Assembly: GCF_009902005.1 (NCBI RefSeq)
Contig: NZ_WUTT01000001.1
Span: 1,390,541 to 1,454,540, forward strand
DNA length: 64,000 nt
Direction: 5' to 3'
Source: Halomonas alimentaria
GTDB lineage: Bacteria > Pseudomonadota > Gammaproteobacteria > Pseudomonadales > Halomonadaceae
Below the pieces are notes generated by a model. It saw nothing but the letters and a program-made list of their open reading frames with translations, did no database searches and was not told the DNA's origin. Below, piece after piece: positions 37,840 to 46,552 of the stretch. The translations under genes and the position numbers were made by a program. Position 1 is the stretch's first letter. Every line of letters begins with the position of its first letter.

Positions 37840-39774
37840 TCAGGTCTCACCCTGGAAGAAGGCGCGGTTCTCGCGCAGCAGCGTGGCCGAGTGCCTGGCC
37901 TGGCGGGCCAACTCGACCTGCTGGCGGCGTGCCAGGGTGCGCGCCAGACGCTCCAGGGCCGCGGCGGCTTCCAACGGGGCCTGGCGCAGCCGGGCGACAC
38001 GGCGCAGGCTGGCCTCCAGGCGGCGCCGGGTGCCCGGGTCGGCCTGATTCTGGCCCTGCCCCTGATTATAGTGACGCAGCGCCTCGAGGGTCTCGCCCAG
38101 GGTCAGGGCCGCCAGGCTGGCGTCGACCACCCGGTGGGTCGCCTCGCCCTGCAGGTGGGCCCAGTGCACCAGGCGCATTACCCGATGGTAGAGGCGTGCC
38201 TGCCATAGCGCTTCGCGCTGGCTGTCGCCGCGGGAGGCGAGGGTCTCCAGCTCGTGCAGCATCATCGCCTCGAGGTGGCGTTGGCGGCGCCGGGCATTGG
38301 TGGGAAAGATCAGGCGGAAGGCGATCAGCGCCAGCAACGGGCCGGCCACCACGGCCAGGGCCAGGGCCAGGGAGTGAGAGAAGGTGCCGGTGAGCGGCAG
38401 GCTCGGCTGCGACAGCAGCAGCAGGATCATCACGTAGTCCATGGAGCCGTTCTGAGTGCGGCGGTGGGAGAAGGGCACCACCGTGACCAGAATCAGCGGC
38501 AGCAGCATGGCGATTAGTTGCCATTCGGCGCTGGCCAAAGGCCAGGCCAGCCAGCGCAGGGCCACCGCGAGCAGCGCACCGACCGCCTGCCAGGCCAGGA
38601 TGCGGCGCATGATCCAGGCGGGGTTCTCGAAGGTGGAGAACAGGGTCACCATCACCGAGGTACCCAGCATCACGTAGGCACCGGCGGACCAGCCGGTGGC
38701 CACCCAGGCCAGGCCGATCACCAGCAGCACGCCGGTGGTGCGCAGCATCGCATGGCGGGCGTGGATCCAGTCACGGTGCCTGGTTACCTGGCGGCGACTC
38801 GCGTCGCGGTCGGTGCGGCCGGTATCGCGGAACTGCTGGCGCTGGGTCAGGGTGGCGGCCAGCCTTCCCAGTACCTCGCCCAGGGCCGGGTCCTCCGCTT
38901 CGGCCAGCTGGCTGGCCCGGTTCAGGTGCGCCGCCACCGTGGGCAGAGGCTCGGCGTTATCCATGGCGAGTGCCGCCTCCGCCACGGCCTCATGGGCGGC
39001 GGCCTGGCGCTGGCCATGCTCGCGACGGCGAATCCACAGCAACGCTGCCGTCAGGGCGGCGAGAATCGCCCGCTGGGAGCGCGCCGAATGGCGTGCACGC
39101 CGCGAACCGGCGGCGCTGGGCTCCAGCCCAGCCTCGAGGATGGCGATATCGGAGAGCAGCTCGTTGGGAGCCAGGCGGGTGCCGCGTGGTTGCGGGCCCA
39201 GCCGTTGGGCCAGCAGGTGGAGGACCCGTGCGGTGCTGCGCCGGCCGCGCTCCTCGAGCGCGCTGCGTGAGGCGCGTGGCGTGAGCGCGAGCCCTACCAC
39301 CAGCGCCATGATCACGCCGACCAGCACGGTCAGCAGGCGGTCGGCACCCAGCGCAAGAGTGTTCATGCCGGAGGCGGTGCCGAGCAGGGCGACCATGGAG
39401 GCGGAGTACCCCGACAGCAGGGTGGCGTAGGCGATCATGCTGTGCAGGGCGTTGCCGATGCCGGCGCACAGGCCGACCCAGAGCGCCAGGCCGATCACCA
39501 GCCAGAGCAGGCTGTCGCCGGTGGCGAGCAGCAGAAGCAGGCCCACCGCGGTGCCCACCAGAGTGCCCAGGGCACGGTAGAGGCTCTTCTCGACCAGCAG
39601 CTCACGCACCGGCTGGGAGGCGGCCCATACGGTCATCGCCGACCACTGGGGATGCTCCAGGCCGATCGCCCAGGCCACGCTCAGGGCCAGGCAGGCAGCC
39701 AGGGCCGTGCGCAGGGAAAAGCGCAGCCGCTCGAGATCGAAGCCCTGGCCTGAGAGCCAGCGTGAGAGAGGCAT
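37840..39774 (-). CDS. FUSC-family inner-membrane transporter
   Basis: A 644-residue membrane protein of the fusaric-acid-resistance/YccS/AaeB group. It has two hydrophobic blocks of about five to six helices each (about 20-165 and 350-480), separated and followed by large cytoplasmic helical regions, the two-repeat design of FUSC proteins. The N-terminus SLRTALAACLALSVAWAIGL and HPQWSAMTVWAASQPVRELL are typical. These proteins export aromatic acids or act in envelope stress; the substrate is not shown. The partner membrane-fusion protein usual for AaeAB is not adjacent, so a YccS-like single-component role is as likely. Confidence 0.82.
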   Translation of the reverse strand: MPLSRWLSGQGFDLERLRFSLRTALAACLALSVAWAIGLEHPQWSAMTVWAASQPVRELLVEKSLYRALGTLVGTAVGLLLLLATGDSLLWLVIGLALWVGLCAGIGNALHSMIAYATLLSGYSASMVALLGTASGMNTLALGADRLLTVLVGVIMALVVGLALTPRASRSALEERGRRSTARVLHLLAQRLGPQPRGTRLAPNELLSDIAILEAGLEPSAAGSRRARHSARSQRAILAALTAALLWIRRREHGQRQAAAHEAVAEAALAMDNAEPLPTVAAHLNRASQLAEAEDPALGEVLGRLAATLTQRQQFRDTGRTDRDASRRQVTRHRDWIHARHAMLRTTGVLLVIGLAWVATGWSAGAYVMLGTSVMVTLFSTFENPAWIMRRILAWQAVGALLAVALRWLAWPLASAEWQLIAMLLPLILVTVVPFSHRRTQNGSMDYVMILLLLSQPSLPLTGTFSHSLALALAVVAGPLLALIAFRLIFPTNARRRQRHLEAMMLHELETLASRGDSQREALWQARLYHRVMRLVHWAHLQGEATHRVVDASLAALTLGETLEALRHYNQGQGQNQADPGTRRRLEASLRRVARLRQAPLEAAAALERLARTLARRQQVELARQARHSATLLRENRAFFQGET

Positions 39775-39939
39775 GGGCGGTCCTCGTGGTGTGGTGAACA
39801 GTGAGGGTTGAATACTGAAGGTTGAAACTATTAGCCGGCGACTTTATCACGCGGCCCTGTTTGGTGAAGCCGGCGTCACGGGCATGAGACCGGCGCGGCT
39901 TGCGGGTAGAATGCCGGCATCTCTGTTCAAGGTAGCCCC

Positions 39940-40770
39940 ATGACCACTCCCGCATCTCCGCTCTCCGTCCATGGTGATCGCCACTTCGATGGCCTGGCCG
40001 ACAAGTTCGCCGCCAGCCTCTACGGTGGCGTGCGTGGCGAGCTGCGCCTGGCGCTGCTCGACCGCCTGTTGCCGGAGATGCTCGACCTCCGTGGCCAGCC
40101 GCTGCTCGACGTGGGTGGGGGCCTGGGTCAGCTGGCGGCGTGGTTCGCCGGGCGCGGCCACCCGGTGACCCTGGCCGAGCCCTCCGCCGAGATGCTGGAG
40201 CGGGCCCGCGAGGCGCTCCTGGAAGCATCGGTGGAGCGCGAGGTCACCTTCCTGCAGGCGCCGCTGCAGGCGCTGCCCGAACGTGCCGCCGGGCCCTGGT
40301 CTCTGATCGCCTGCCATGCGGTGCTGGAGTGGCTGGGCGACCCGCGGGGAGCGCTGGCCACCCTGGCGGGCCTGTTGGCCCCGGGCGGGCAGCTCTCGCT
40401 GATGGTCTTCAATCGTGATGCCCTGCGCTTCTCCAATGTGGTGAAGGGCAATCTGGAGAAGGCCCTGGATGACCGCCTGGAGGGCAAGGGGCTGCGCCGG
40501 CGGCTGACGCCGGTCTCGCCGCTGACCCACGCCCAGCTCATGGCCTGGAGCGAAGAACTGGGCCTGGAAGTGCGCAGCGTGGCGGGAGTGCGGGTGTTCC
40601 ACGACTACCTGCGCAAGCCCCCGGAAAGTGACGCCGACCGACAGCGGCTGTTCGAGCTCGAGTGGCGCTACTGCCGGGTCGAGCCCCACTGGCGGCTGGG
40701 GCGTTACCTGCTCTATACCCTGGTGCGCCCCGGCGCATCGCCTTCTTCCACCGAGGAGTCCCCGAGATGA
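39940..40770 (+). CDS. cmoM: CmoM, tRNA cmo5U methyltransferase
   Basis: SAM-dependent enzyme that methylates 5-carboxymethoxyuridine at tRNA position 34 to the methyl ester mcmo5U. The 276-residue protein starts with DRHFDGLADKFAASLYGGVR, the CmoM N-terminal block, and has SAM motif I LLDVGGGLGQLAAWFAGRG. The C-terminal marks AGVRVFHDYLR and RYCRVEPHWRLGRYLLYT identify it within the methyltransferase superfamily. The last four bases (ATGA) overlap rsmC. The two upstream enzymes of the pathway, CmoA and CmoB, are encoded about 9 kb to the right. Confidence 0.9.
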   Translation: MTTPASPLSVHGDRHFDGLADKFAASLYGGVRGELRLALLDRLLPEMLDLRGQPLLDVGGGLGQLAAWFAGRGHPVTLAEPSAEMLERAREALLEASVEREVTFLQAPLQALPERAAGPWSLIACHAVLEWLGDPRGALATLAGLLAPGGQLSLMVFNRDALRFSNVVKGNLEKALDDRLEGKGLRRRLTPVSPLTHAQLMAWSEELGLEVRSVAGVRVFHDYLRKPPESDADRQRLFELEWRYCRVEPHWRLGRYLLYTLVRPGASPSSTEESPR

Positions 40771-41822
40771 GTGCCGAGACGGTTCGTGCCGAGAATCCGG
40801 TCTGCCAGCTGCTGGAGCGCCAGGCCGCCGACTATCGCGGCTGGTGGTGGGTGGCGCCGCCCCGGGATGCCTGGCTCGAGACGGGGCAGGGCACGGCGAT
40901 CAGTGCCGACCTGGCGGTGCGCGAGGCCTGGCAGGCCGCCGGGCGCTCGGCGCTCTCGCCCTTTGCGGCGGGATCCGCAGGTGATGTGGGTACGCCGGCC
41001 GGGGCGGTGCTGTTCTGGCCCAAGAGCCATGCCCTGGGCGAGTGGTGGCTGCTGTGGCTGTGCGCCACGCTACCCGAGGGCACGCCGCTGCAGCTGGTGG
41101 GTGAGAGCCAGGGCGGCATCAGGCGGGTGCTCAAGGTGCTGGCGGCACTCGGGCTGGGCTGTCGCAAGCTCGACAGCGCGCGGCGCTGCTCGCTGTTCGA
41201 GACCCGCCTCGGGCGTGTCGGCATCGACCCCGATGCCGCCTGGACCACCTTCGATGCCGAGCTGGGCAGCGAGCGGCTGACCCTGACCAGCCATCCCGGG
41301 GTATTCGGCCACGGCAAGCTGGATGACGGCACCCGGCTGCTGATTGAGACCCTGTCGGGAGAGGGGAGTGCGCCCATTGGTCTTGCGGGCGATGTCCTCG
41401 ATCTGGGCTGCGGCGACGGCATCCTGGCCGCCTGGCTGGCGCGTCAGGGGGCAGGAGTCACCGCGGTGGATGTCAACGCCTTCGCGGTGGAGGCGACCCG
41501 GCGCAGCCTGGCGGCTAACCAACTCGCCGGCGAGGCCTTGTCTGGAGAAACGCTGGAGAGTGATGTCTACTCGGCGCTGGATGGCCGGGTCTTCGATGCC
41601 ATCGTCAGCAATCCGCCGTTCCACCAGGAGAGGGCCATCGACTACGGGCCGGCGGCACGGTTGATCCTTGATGCCCCTGCGCACCTGCAGCCCGGTGGTG
41701 CGCTGGTCATCGTCGCCAACGCCTTCCTGCCCTATCCCGACCTGCTCGAACGCGCCTTCGGCGGCTTCGAGATCCTCGCCGACGACCGCCGCTTCCGGGT
41801 CTACCGGGCGGTCAGGCGCTGA
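40767..41822 (+). CDS. rsmC: RsmC, 16S rRNA guanine-N2 methyltransferase
   Basis: Methylates G1207 of 16S rRNA in the small subunit. The 351-residue protein starts at ATG 40767, overlapping the cmoM stop; GAGGAG lies eight bases before it. It has a degenerate N-terminal domain and a catalytic C-terminal domain with SAM motif GDVLDLGCGDGILAAWLARQ and the catalytic motif IVSNPPFH. VANAFLPYPDLLERAFGGFE near the end is a strong RsmC marker against the related RlmG. It converges directly on the DUF2442 gene, with no gap between stops. Confidence 0.9.
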   Translation: MSAETVRAENPVCQLLERQAADYRGWWWVAPPRDAWLETGQGTAISADLAVREAWQAAGRSALSPFAAGSAGDVGTPAGAVLFWPKSHALGEWWLLWLCATLPEGTPLQLVGESQGGIRRVLKVLAALGLGCRKLDSARRCSLFETRLGRVGIDPDAAWTTFDAELGSERLTLTSHPGVFGHGKLDDGTRLLIETLSGEGSAPIGLAGDVLDLGCGDGILAAWLARQGAGVTAVDVNAFAVEATRRSLAANQLAGEALSGETLESDVYSALDGRVFDAIVSNPPFHQERAIDYGPAARLILDAPAHLQPGGALVIVANAFLPYPDLLERAFGGFEILADDRRFRVYRAVRR

Positions 41823-42077
41823 TCAGGCGACGTGGTCGTGATGCTGCGTGATGTCACCGCGTCCGGCAAGCAGGCCTTCAACGGAGATATCCTCATCGAG
41901 ATCATCCCAATGCAGGCCCTTGCCCGAATAGCTGATACGACATGCGTCGCGTTCGGCAGGACTGGCATGCAGCAGGCGCGGGAACCAGGCCAGCGGAATG
42001 CCCAGCGTCCGGCCGTCGTTGAGTTCGACCCACATGGTGTAGTCATCAAAGCTGACGGTCTTGGCGGAAATACTCAT
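41823..42077 (-). CDS. DUF2442 protein
   Basis: An 84-residue small soluble protein from ATG 42077 (GAGGG six bases before; 42113 is a longer start without a site). It has the DUF2442 pattern: VELNDGRTLGIPLAWFPRLL, then LHWDDLDEDISVEGLLAGRG. The function of this family is unknown; members often occur beside a DUF4160 partner in a toxin-antitoxin-like pair, but no such partner is present here. Its stop abuts the rsmC stop. It lies 41 bases after greB on the same strand is not the case: it is read leftward with greB upstream at 42658-42119, so the two may be co-transcribed. Confidence 0.8.
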   Translation of the reverse strand: MSISAKTVSFDDYTMWVELNDGRTLGIPLAWFPRLLHASPAERDACRISYSGKGLHWDDLDEDISVEGLLAGRGDITQHHDHVA

Positions 42078-42118
42078 TCCAGGCCCTCTCGATATCACTA
42101 CGGTGCTCTTCAACCAGC

Positions 42119-42658
42119 CTATTTCCCCGGATTGCGATAGTCGATCTCGGTGATCACGTAGGTGGTCTCCCCGCCTGGGGCGGCCACCGTCACCTCCTCG
42201 TCGAGAGGCTTACCAAGCAGCGCCTTGGCCAGGGGGGAATCGACGCTGATCCAGCGCTTGTCCGGGGCGATCTCGTCGTGGCCGACGATGCGTACCTTCA
42301 TCTCCTCGCCTTCCTCATCCTCCAGGGTGACGAAGGCGCCGAAGTAGACTTTTCCGGTATCCGCCGGCAACCGGTCCACCACCGTCAGCTCGTCGAGGCG
42401 TTTGGTCAGGTAGCGTATCCGGGCGATCACCCGGTTCAGCTCCTTCTTGTTGTAGGTGTAATCGGCGTTCTCGCTGCGGTCGCCCAGGGCCGCCGCCTCG
42501 CCCACCTTGGCGGAGAGGGCGGGACGCTTCACCCGCGAGAGATGGTCGAGGATGCCGCGCAGCCGCTCGGCCCCCTCGGCGGTGATCAGGTTGCTCTTGG
42601 GTTCCTGGCGCGGGTCCTTGGCCGGATCGCGCCAGCGGGTCATGTTGCGGCCTTTCAT
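42119..42658 (-). CDS. greB: GreB, transcript cleavage factor
   Basis: Rescues backtracked RNA polymerase by stimulating cleavage of the 3' end of the transcript. 179 residues from ATG 42658, with AAGAGGAAG as ribosome site; the frame runs further upstream without conservation. The N-terminal coiled coil carries the tip acidic residues in LGDRSENADYTYNKKEL. The C-terminal FKBP-like domain has KVYFGAFVTLEDEEGEE and the late SPLAKALLGKPLDEEVTVAAP block. The ADYTYNKKELNRVIARIRYL stretch favours GreB over GreA. The gene is followed leftward by the DUF2442 gene. Confidence 0.92.
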   Translation of the reverse strand: MKGRNMTRWRDPAKDPRQEPKSNLITAEGAERLRGILDHLSRVKRPALSAKVGEAAALGDRSENADYTYNKKELNRVIARIRYLTKRLDELTVVDRLPADTGKVYFGAFVTLEDEEGEEMKVRIVGHDEIAPDKRWISVDSPLAKALLGKPLDEEVTVAAPGGETTYVITEIDYRNPGK

Positions 42659-42795
42659 GCTCTTCCTCTTGATCCGGGCTATGGCGGCGAACATACGCCA
42701 TGGCGGCCAGGCGGCCAAGCCGCTGGCCAATCATTCAAACGTTCGTTACATTTCAGGGCGGGAGCACAATACCAACACCCCGAAGGAGATCCGAT

Positions 42796-43443
42796 ATGCC
42801 GCGTCGTCGTCTGCTGAATACCGCCATGGGCGTGGGGCTGAGCCTCGGCCTCGCCGTCCTGCCGCTGGCCGCTGCCCATGCCTGGGAGGCCCGCGTGGAG
42901 GGCATGAAGAATCACTGGGAACGCCTGATTACCGAGCAGCCCGAGGGCCAGCGCGGCGATGGCCTGAAGGCCCTCGCTGGCCAGGCCGAGCGGCTGGTGG
43001 CCGAGCACCCCGAGGCGGCGGTGCCGCTGGTGTGGCAGGGCATCATCGAGGCGTCATGGGCCCGCGAGCGCAGCGGCCTGGGGGCGCTCTCCAGCGCGAA
43101 GAGCGCCCGCAAGGCCCTGGAGCGGGCCGTCGAGCTCGATCCCCAGGGCCATAACGGTTCCGCCTACGTCACCCTGGGAGCCCTCTACGATCGCGTGCCG
43201 GGCGGGCTGATGGGTTTCGGTGACAGCGAGACCGCCGAGCAGATGTTCGATGAGGCGCTTTCGATTCGCCCCGACGGCATCGACGTCAACTTCTACTATG
43301 CTGCCTTCCTCGAGGAGGAGGGGCGCCTGGATGAGGCCCGGGAGCATGCCCGCCGGGCGGTGGAGGGCGAGGCCCGCCCTGATCGCCAGGCCTCCGACGA
43401 GGCACTCCGCGACGAGGCGCTTGCGCTGCAGCAACGCCTCTGA
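42796..43443 (+). CDS. Exported TPR-repeat protein of unknown function
   Basis: A 215-residue protein from ATG 42796 with a strong AAGGAGAT site. Signal peptide RRRLLNTAMGVGLSLGLAVLPLAAAHA. The rest is helical with TPR-like units (SAKSARKALERAVELDPQG; ETAEQMFDEALSIRPDGIDV; EGRLDEAREHARRAVEGEAR). TPR units bind partner proteins, so it may be a periplasmic scaffold. It is unusual to have only weak consensus repeats; the middle LGALYDRVPGGLMGFGDSE resembles the TRAP transporter accessory (TRAP-T) family of TPR lipoproteins, but no lipobox or TRAP genes are here. Confidence 0.75.
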   Translation: MPRRRLLNTAMGVGLSLGLAVLPLAAAHAWEARVEGMKNHWERLITEQPEGQRGDGLKALAGQAERLVAEHPEAAVPLVWQGIIEASWARERSGLGALSSAKSARKALERAVELDPQGHNGSAYVTLGALYDRVPGGLMGFGDSETAEQMFDEALSIRPDGIDVNFYYAAFLEEEGRLDEAREHARRAVEGEARPDRQASDEALRDEALALQQRL

Positions 43444-43514
43444 CGCCAGGCCGGCGGTTGGCATCCACGCCTCGGGTCACGATAATGGGCGTCTTTGCGC
43501 CAGTGGAGACCGCC

Positions 43515-44156
43515 ATGAGTGACACGCCAGAGGTACCCGGCCCGGCACCGGCGGCGCCCTTCACCCGCGCCGATGTGGAACTGCTGGAGCGGCACTGCCT
43601 GCACCAGGGCTTCTTTCGTCTCGAGGAGCTGCACCTGCGCCACCGCCTGTTCGAGGGCGGCTGGAGTGAGCCCATGGTGCGCGAGGTGCACCACCGCCAC
43701 GACGCCGTGGGCGTGCTGCTCTACGATCCCGAGCGCGACGCCGTGGTGCTGGTGGAGCAGTTCCGCCCCGGTGCCCTGGACGACCCGGCTTCGCCCTGGA
43801 AGCTTGAGGTGGTGGCAGGCCTGGTGGAGCGCGGCGAGAGTGTCGCCGAGGTCGCACGCCGGGAATCCCTCGAGGAGGCGGGCTGTGAGGTGGGCGAGCT
43901 GATCGAGCTGCATGCCTACTATCCCAGCCCCGGCGCCTGCGACGAGCGGGTCACGCTGTTCTGTGGCCTGGTCGACAGCCGCGGCCTCGGCGGGGTGCAC
44001 GGCCTGGACGCGGAGCACGAGGATATCCGCGTGCATGTACTGCCGTTTGCGCGGGCCTGGGAACTCCTGCAGGCTGGACGACTCGACAATGCCATGTGTC
44101 TGATCGCCTTCCACTGGCTGGCGGGCGAGCGGGCCTCATTGCGAGCGAGGAGGTAG
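43515..44156 (+). CDS. nudF: NudF, ADP-ribose pyrophosphatase
   Basis: Nudix hydrolase that splits ADP-ribose to AMP and ribose 5-phosphate. 213 residues from ATG 43515 (GGAG seven bases before). The Nudix box GLVERGESVAEVARRESLEE has the metal-binding Glu residues; the downstream SPGACDERVTLFCGLVD block is typical of ADPRase. It begins the order nudF-yqiB-cpdA, the same as in E. coli, and is one base from yqiB. Confidence 0.92.
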   Translation: MSDTPEVPGPAPAAPFTRADVELLERHCLHQGFFRLEELHLRHRLFEGGWSEPMVREVHHRHDAVGVLLYDPERDAVVLVEQFRPGALDDPASPWKLEVVAGLVERGESVAEVARRESLEEAGCEVGELIELHAYYPSPGACDERVTLFCGLVDSRGLGGVHGLDAEHEDIRVHVLPFARAWELLQAGRLDNAMCLIAFHWLAGERASLRARR

Positions 44157-44157
44157 C

Positions 44158-44607
44158 GTGCCGAACAGAAACGCCTATGTGACCGACCTCAAGAGCCTGC
44201 AGGGCGAGTGCAGCGTCAACTACCTGCGGCTTGTGCGCCTGATGGGCGAGCTGGAGTCGGGCGAGACCCGTGAGGTGGAACTGGTGAGCCATGGCCGCCG
44301 CGTCGGTGAGTTGTGCCTCAAGCTCCAGGAGCGTGCGCCCTATACCAGCATCGTGCGCGTCTCCCAGCGCGGCATCCTCGACGACTACCTCGAGACGCCA
44401 CGCATGCGGGTGCACCTCTACCACGACGTGCGCATGGCCGAGGTGACCGACTTCCAGCGCCAGCGCCACTTCCACGGTCGCTACCGCTATCCCAATGCCC
44501 AGATGCACCAGCCGGACGAGAAGCTGCAGCTCAACCGCTTCCTCGGCGAGTGGCTTGAGCACGGCCTGGCCCACGGCCACTCCCTGGACCTGCCCGAGCT
44601 TCCCTGA
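44158..44607 (+). CDS. yqiB: DUF1249 protein (YqiB)
   Basis: A 149-residue soluble protein of the YqiB family, function not settled. Starts with GTG after GAGGAGG. Family blocks: CSVNYLRLVRLM near the N-terminus, RVSQRGILDDYLETPRMRVH, then YHDVRMAEVTDFQRQRHFHG and YRYPNAQMHQPDEKLQLNRF. The context between nudF and cpdA is conserved across gammaproteobacteria and supports a nucleotide- or envelope-related role, but this is association only. The spacing from nudF is one base. Confidence 0.88.
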   Translation: MPNRNAYVTDLKSLQGECSVNYLRLVRLMGELESGETREVELVSHGRRVGELCLKLQERAPYTSIVRVSQRGILDDYLETPRMRVHLYHDVRMAEVTDFQRQRHFHGRYRYPNAQMHQPDEKLQLNRFLGEWLEHGLAHGHSLDLPELP

Positions 44608-44660
44608 CTGAAGCCCTGAAGCTCAGCCCTGAAATATTGCTCTGAAGTGCTGCCCTGAAG
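44608..44660. repeat. Short direct repeats of CCTGAA between yqiB and cpdA
   Basis: CCTGAA occurs at least four times in about 50 bases, with degenerate spacing, just after the yqiB stop. It is followed by a C-run. It may be slippage-derived sequence with no function. Confidence 0.4.
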
Positions 44661-44722
44661 CGTCGCCGCGAAACTGCCCCCCCGGATTCACCCCGAGCCA
44701 TTGATGCCCCCGGAGTCCTGCC

Positions 44723-45469
44723 ATGCCCCGTCTGATCCAGATCAGCGACTGTCACCTGTGTGCCGACCCTCGGGCCCGTGGCCGGCGCGGTTTTCCGCTG
44801 CGCCAGCTGGAGGCGGTGGTGGCGGCCGTCAACCATGAGCGGCCGGAGCTGGTGCTGGTCACCGGGGACATCAGTAACGACGACAGCCCCGCCTCCTACG
44901 CCCTGGCCAGGCGCACCCTGGACGCCCTCGAGGCCCCCTGGGAGTGGCTGCCCGGCAATCACGACGTGATCGAACCCATGGCCGCCACCCGGCCGTTGCC
45001 GGCGGAGCTGACACTCGGCAACTGGCGCATCCTGCTGCTCGATACCCACCTGCCCGGCAAGCCCCATGGCGAGCTCGGCGAGGCGGCCCTGGAGGCGCTG
45101 GCCCGGCGCCTCGCCGCGGACCCGGTGCGGCCGGTGCTGATCGCCATGCACCATCCACCCCTGGAAGTGGGCTCCGCCTGGCTGGATGACATCGGCCTGC
45201 GGCATGCCGAGGCGTTCTGGGAGACCCTGGCACCTTTTACCGGGGTGCAGGCGATCCTCTGCGGGCATATCCACCAGGCCTTCGTGGGCCGCCATGCAGC
45301 GGGTGAGCGCGAGATCATGGTCTACGGCTGCCCCTCCACCATCGACCCCTTCCTGCCGGGCAGCGAGACCTTTGCCGTCGACCCGGTCGCGCTTCCCGGC
45401 TATCGTGTCGTTGACCTGGACGGCGTGGGCCTTGCCACCCGGGTAGAACGGGTCGATATCCATAAATAA
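44723..45469 (+). CDS. cpdA: CpdA, 3',5'-cyclic-AMP phosphodiesterase
   Basis: Metallophosphoesterase that breaks down cAMP and so damps CRP signalling. The 248-residue protein has all metal-site motifs: ISDCHLC (Asp/His), VTGDIS, LPGNHD, AMHHPP and ILCGHIHQAF. The C-terminal half is like E. coli CpdA. It follows yqiB after 115 bases. In E. coli yqiA and parE come next; here 7.3 kb of other genes lie between. Confidence 0.92.
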   Translation: MPRLIQISDCHLCADPRARGRRGFPLRQLEAVVAAVNHERPELVLVTGDISNDDSPASYALARRTLDALEAPWEWLPGNHDVIEPMAATRPLPAELTLGNWRILLLDTHLPGKPHGELGEAALEALARRLAADPVRPVLIAMHHPPLEVGSAWLDDIGLRHAEAFWETLAPFTGVQAILCGHIHQAFVGRHAAGEREIMVYGCPSTIDPFLPGSETFAVDPVALPGYRVVDLDGVGLATRVERVDIHK

Positions 45470-45580
45470 GATATAAAAAGATAGAAATTAATTCTTTTGG
45501 GTTATTATAGGGCGGCGTTACCCTGCTTGGCATCGACATGTTTCACGTCATCTTTGCCACGTCATGCGAGGTAGCCGGCC
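45470..45580 (+). promoter_or_regulatory. AT-rich promoter region of cysDN
   Basis: This is the most AT-rich stretch nearby. A candidate -10 TATTAT lies at 45503-45508, but no acceptable -35 stands 17 bases before it, which fits promoters that need an activator such as CysB. The CysB site is too degenerate to define by eye. Confidence 0.45.
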
Positions 45581-46552
45581 ATGACCCTTCTTCAAGCCCC
45601 CCAGCGTGCGGCTTCGCCCGAGACAGGTGCCACCGCGGCCGCGCCCGACCCGCGGCGGCTGACCCACCTCAAGCAGCTCGAGGCGGAGTCGATCCATATC
45701 ATCCGCGAGGTGGTCGCCGAGTTCGCCAATCCGGTGATGCTCTACTCCATCGGCAAGGACTCGGCGGTGATGCTGCACCTGGCGCGCAAGGCCTTCTACC
45801 CCGGCCCACCGCCGTTCCCGCTGCTGCACGTGGATACCACCTGGAAGTTTCGCGAGATGATTGCCTTCCGTGACCGCATGGCGAAAGAGGCGGGCATGGA
45901 GCTGTTGGTGCACACCAATGAGGAAGGGCGCGCCGCAGGCATCAACCCATTCGATCACGGCTCCAGCGGCTATACCGATGTGATGAAGACCCAGGCGCTC
46001 AAGCAGGCCCTGGACAAGTACGGCTTCGACGCCGCCTTCGGCGGGGCGCGTCGCGATGAGGAGGCGAGCCGCGCCAAGGAGAGGGTGTTCTCCTTCCGCG
46101 ACCGTTTCCATCGCTGGGATCCCAAGAACCAGCGCCCCGAGCTATGGAACCTCTACAACGCCCGAGTCAACAAGGGCGAGTCGATCCGTGCCTTCCCGCT
46201 CTCCAACTGGACCGAGCTGGACATCTGGCAGTACATCTACCTCGAAGGCATTCCCATCGTGCCCCTTTATCACGCCGCGCCGCGACCGGTGGTGGAGCGT
46301 GACGGCATGTTGATCATGGTCGATGACGGGCGTCTGCCGCTGGCCGAGGGCGAGGTGCCCGAGGAGAAGTGGGTGCGCTTCCGTACCCTGGGCTGCTACC
46401 CGCTCACCGGGGCGGTGGAGTCGACGGCTGCTTCCCTGCCCGAGATCATCCAGGAGATGCTGCTGACCCGCACCAGCGAGCGCAGCGGCCGCGCCATCGA
46501 CCACGACCAGGCCGGCTCCATGGAGAAGAAGAAGCGCGAGGGCTATTTCTGA
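45581..46552 (+). CDS. cysD: CysD, sulfate adenylyltransferase small subunit
   Basis: With CysN, makes adenosine 5'-phosphosulfate from sulfate and ATP, the first step of sulfate assimilation. The 323-residue protein has the PP-loop [14 protein letters not shown] (Ile replaces the usual Gly within SGGKDS), the [14 protein letters not shown] block, [15 protein letters not shown], and the C-terminal [14 protein letters not shown] tail. The stop and the cysN ATG share one base (TGATG), so translation is coupled. Confidence 0.94.
   Translation: MTLLQAPQRAASPETGATAAAPDPRRLTHLKQLEAESIHIIREVVAEFANPVMLYSIGKDSAVMLHLARKAFYPGPPPFPLLHVDTTWKFREMIAFRDRMAKEAGMELLVHTNEEGRAAGINPFDHGSSGYTDVMKTQALKQALDKYGFDAAFGGARRDEEASRAKERVFSFRDRFHRWDPKNQRPELWNLYNARVNKGESIRAFPLSNWTELDIWQYIYLEGIPIVPLYHAAPRPVVERDGMLIMVDDGRLPLAEGEVPEEKWVRFRTLGCYPLTGAVESTAASLPEIIQEMLLTRTSERSGRAIDHDQAGSMEKKKREGYF

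Noticed and set aside
41823..42077. DUF2442 gene as half of a toxin-antitoxin pair
   Set aside because: The expected partner is not adjacent; neighbours are rsmC and greB.
46369..46551. Longer cysN start inside cysD
   Set aside because: The upstream part is cysD in another frame; ATG 46552 gives the normal CysN N-terminus.
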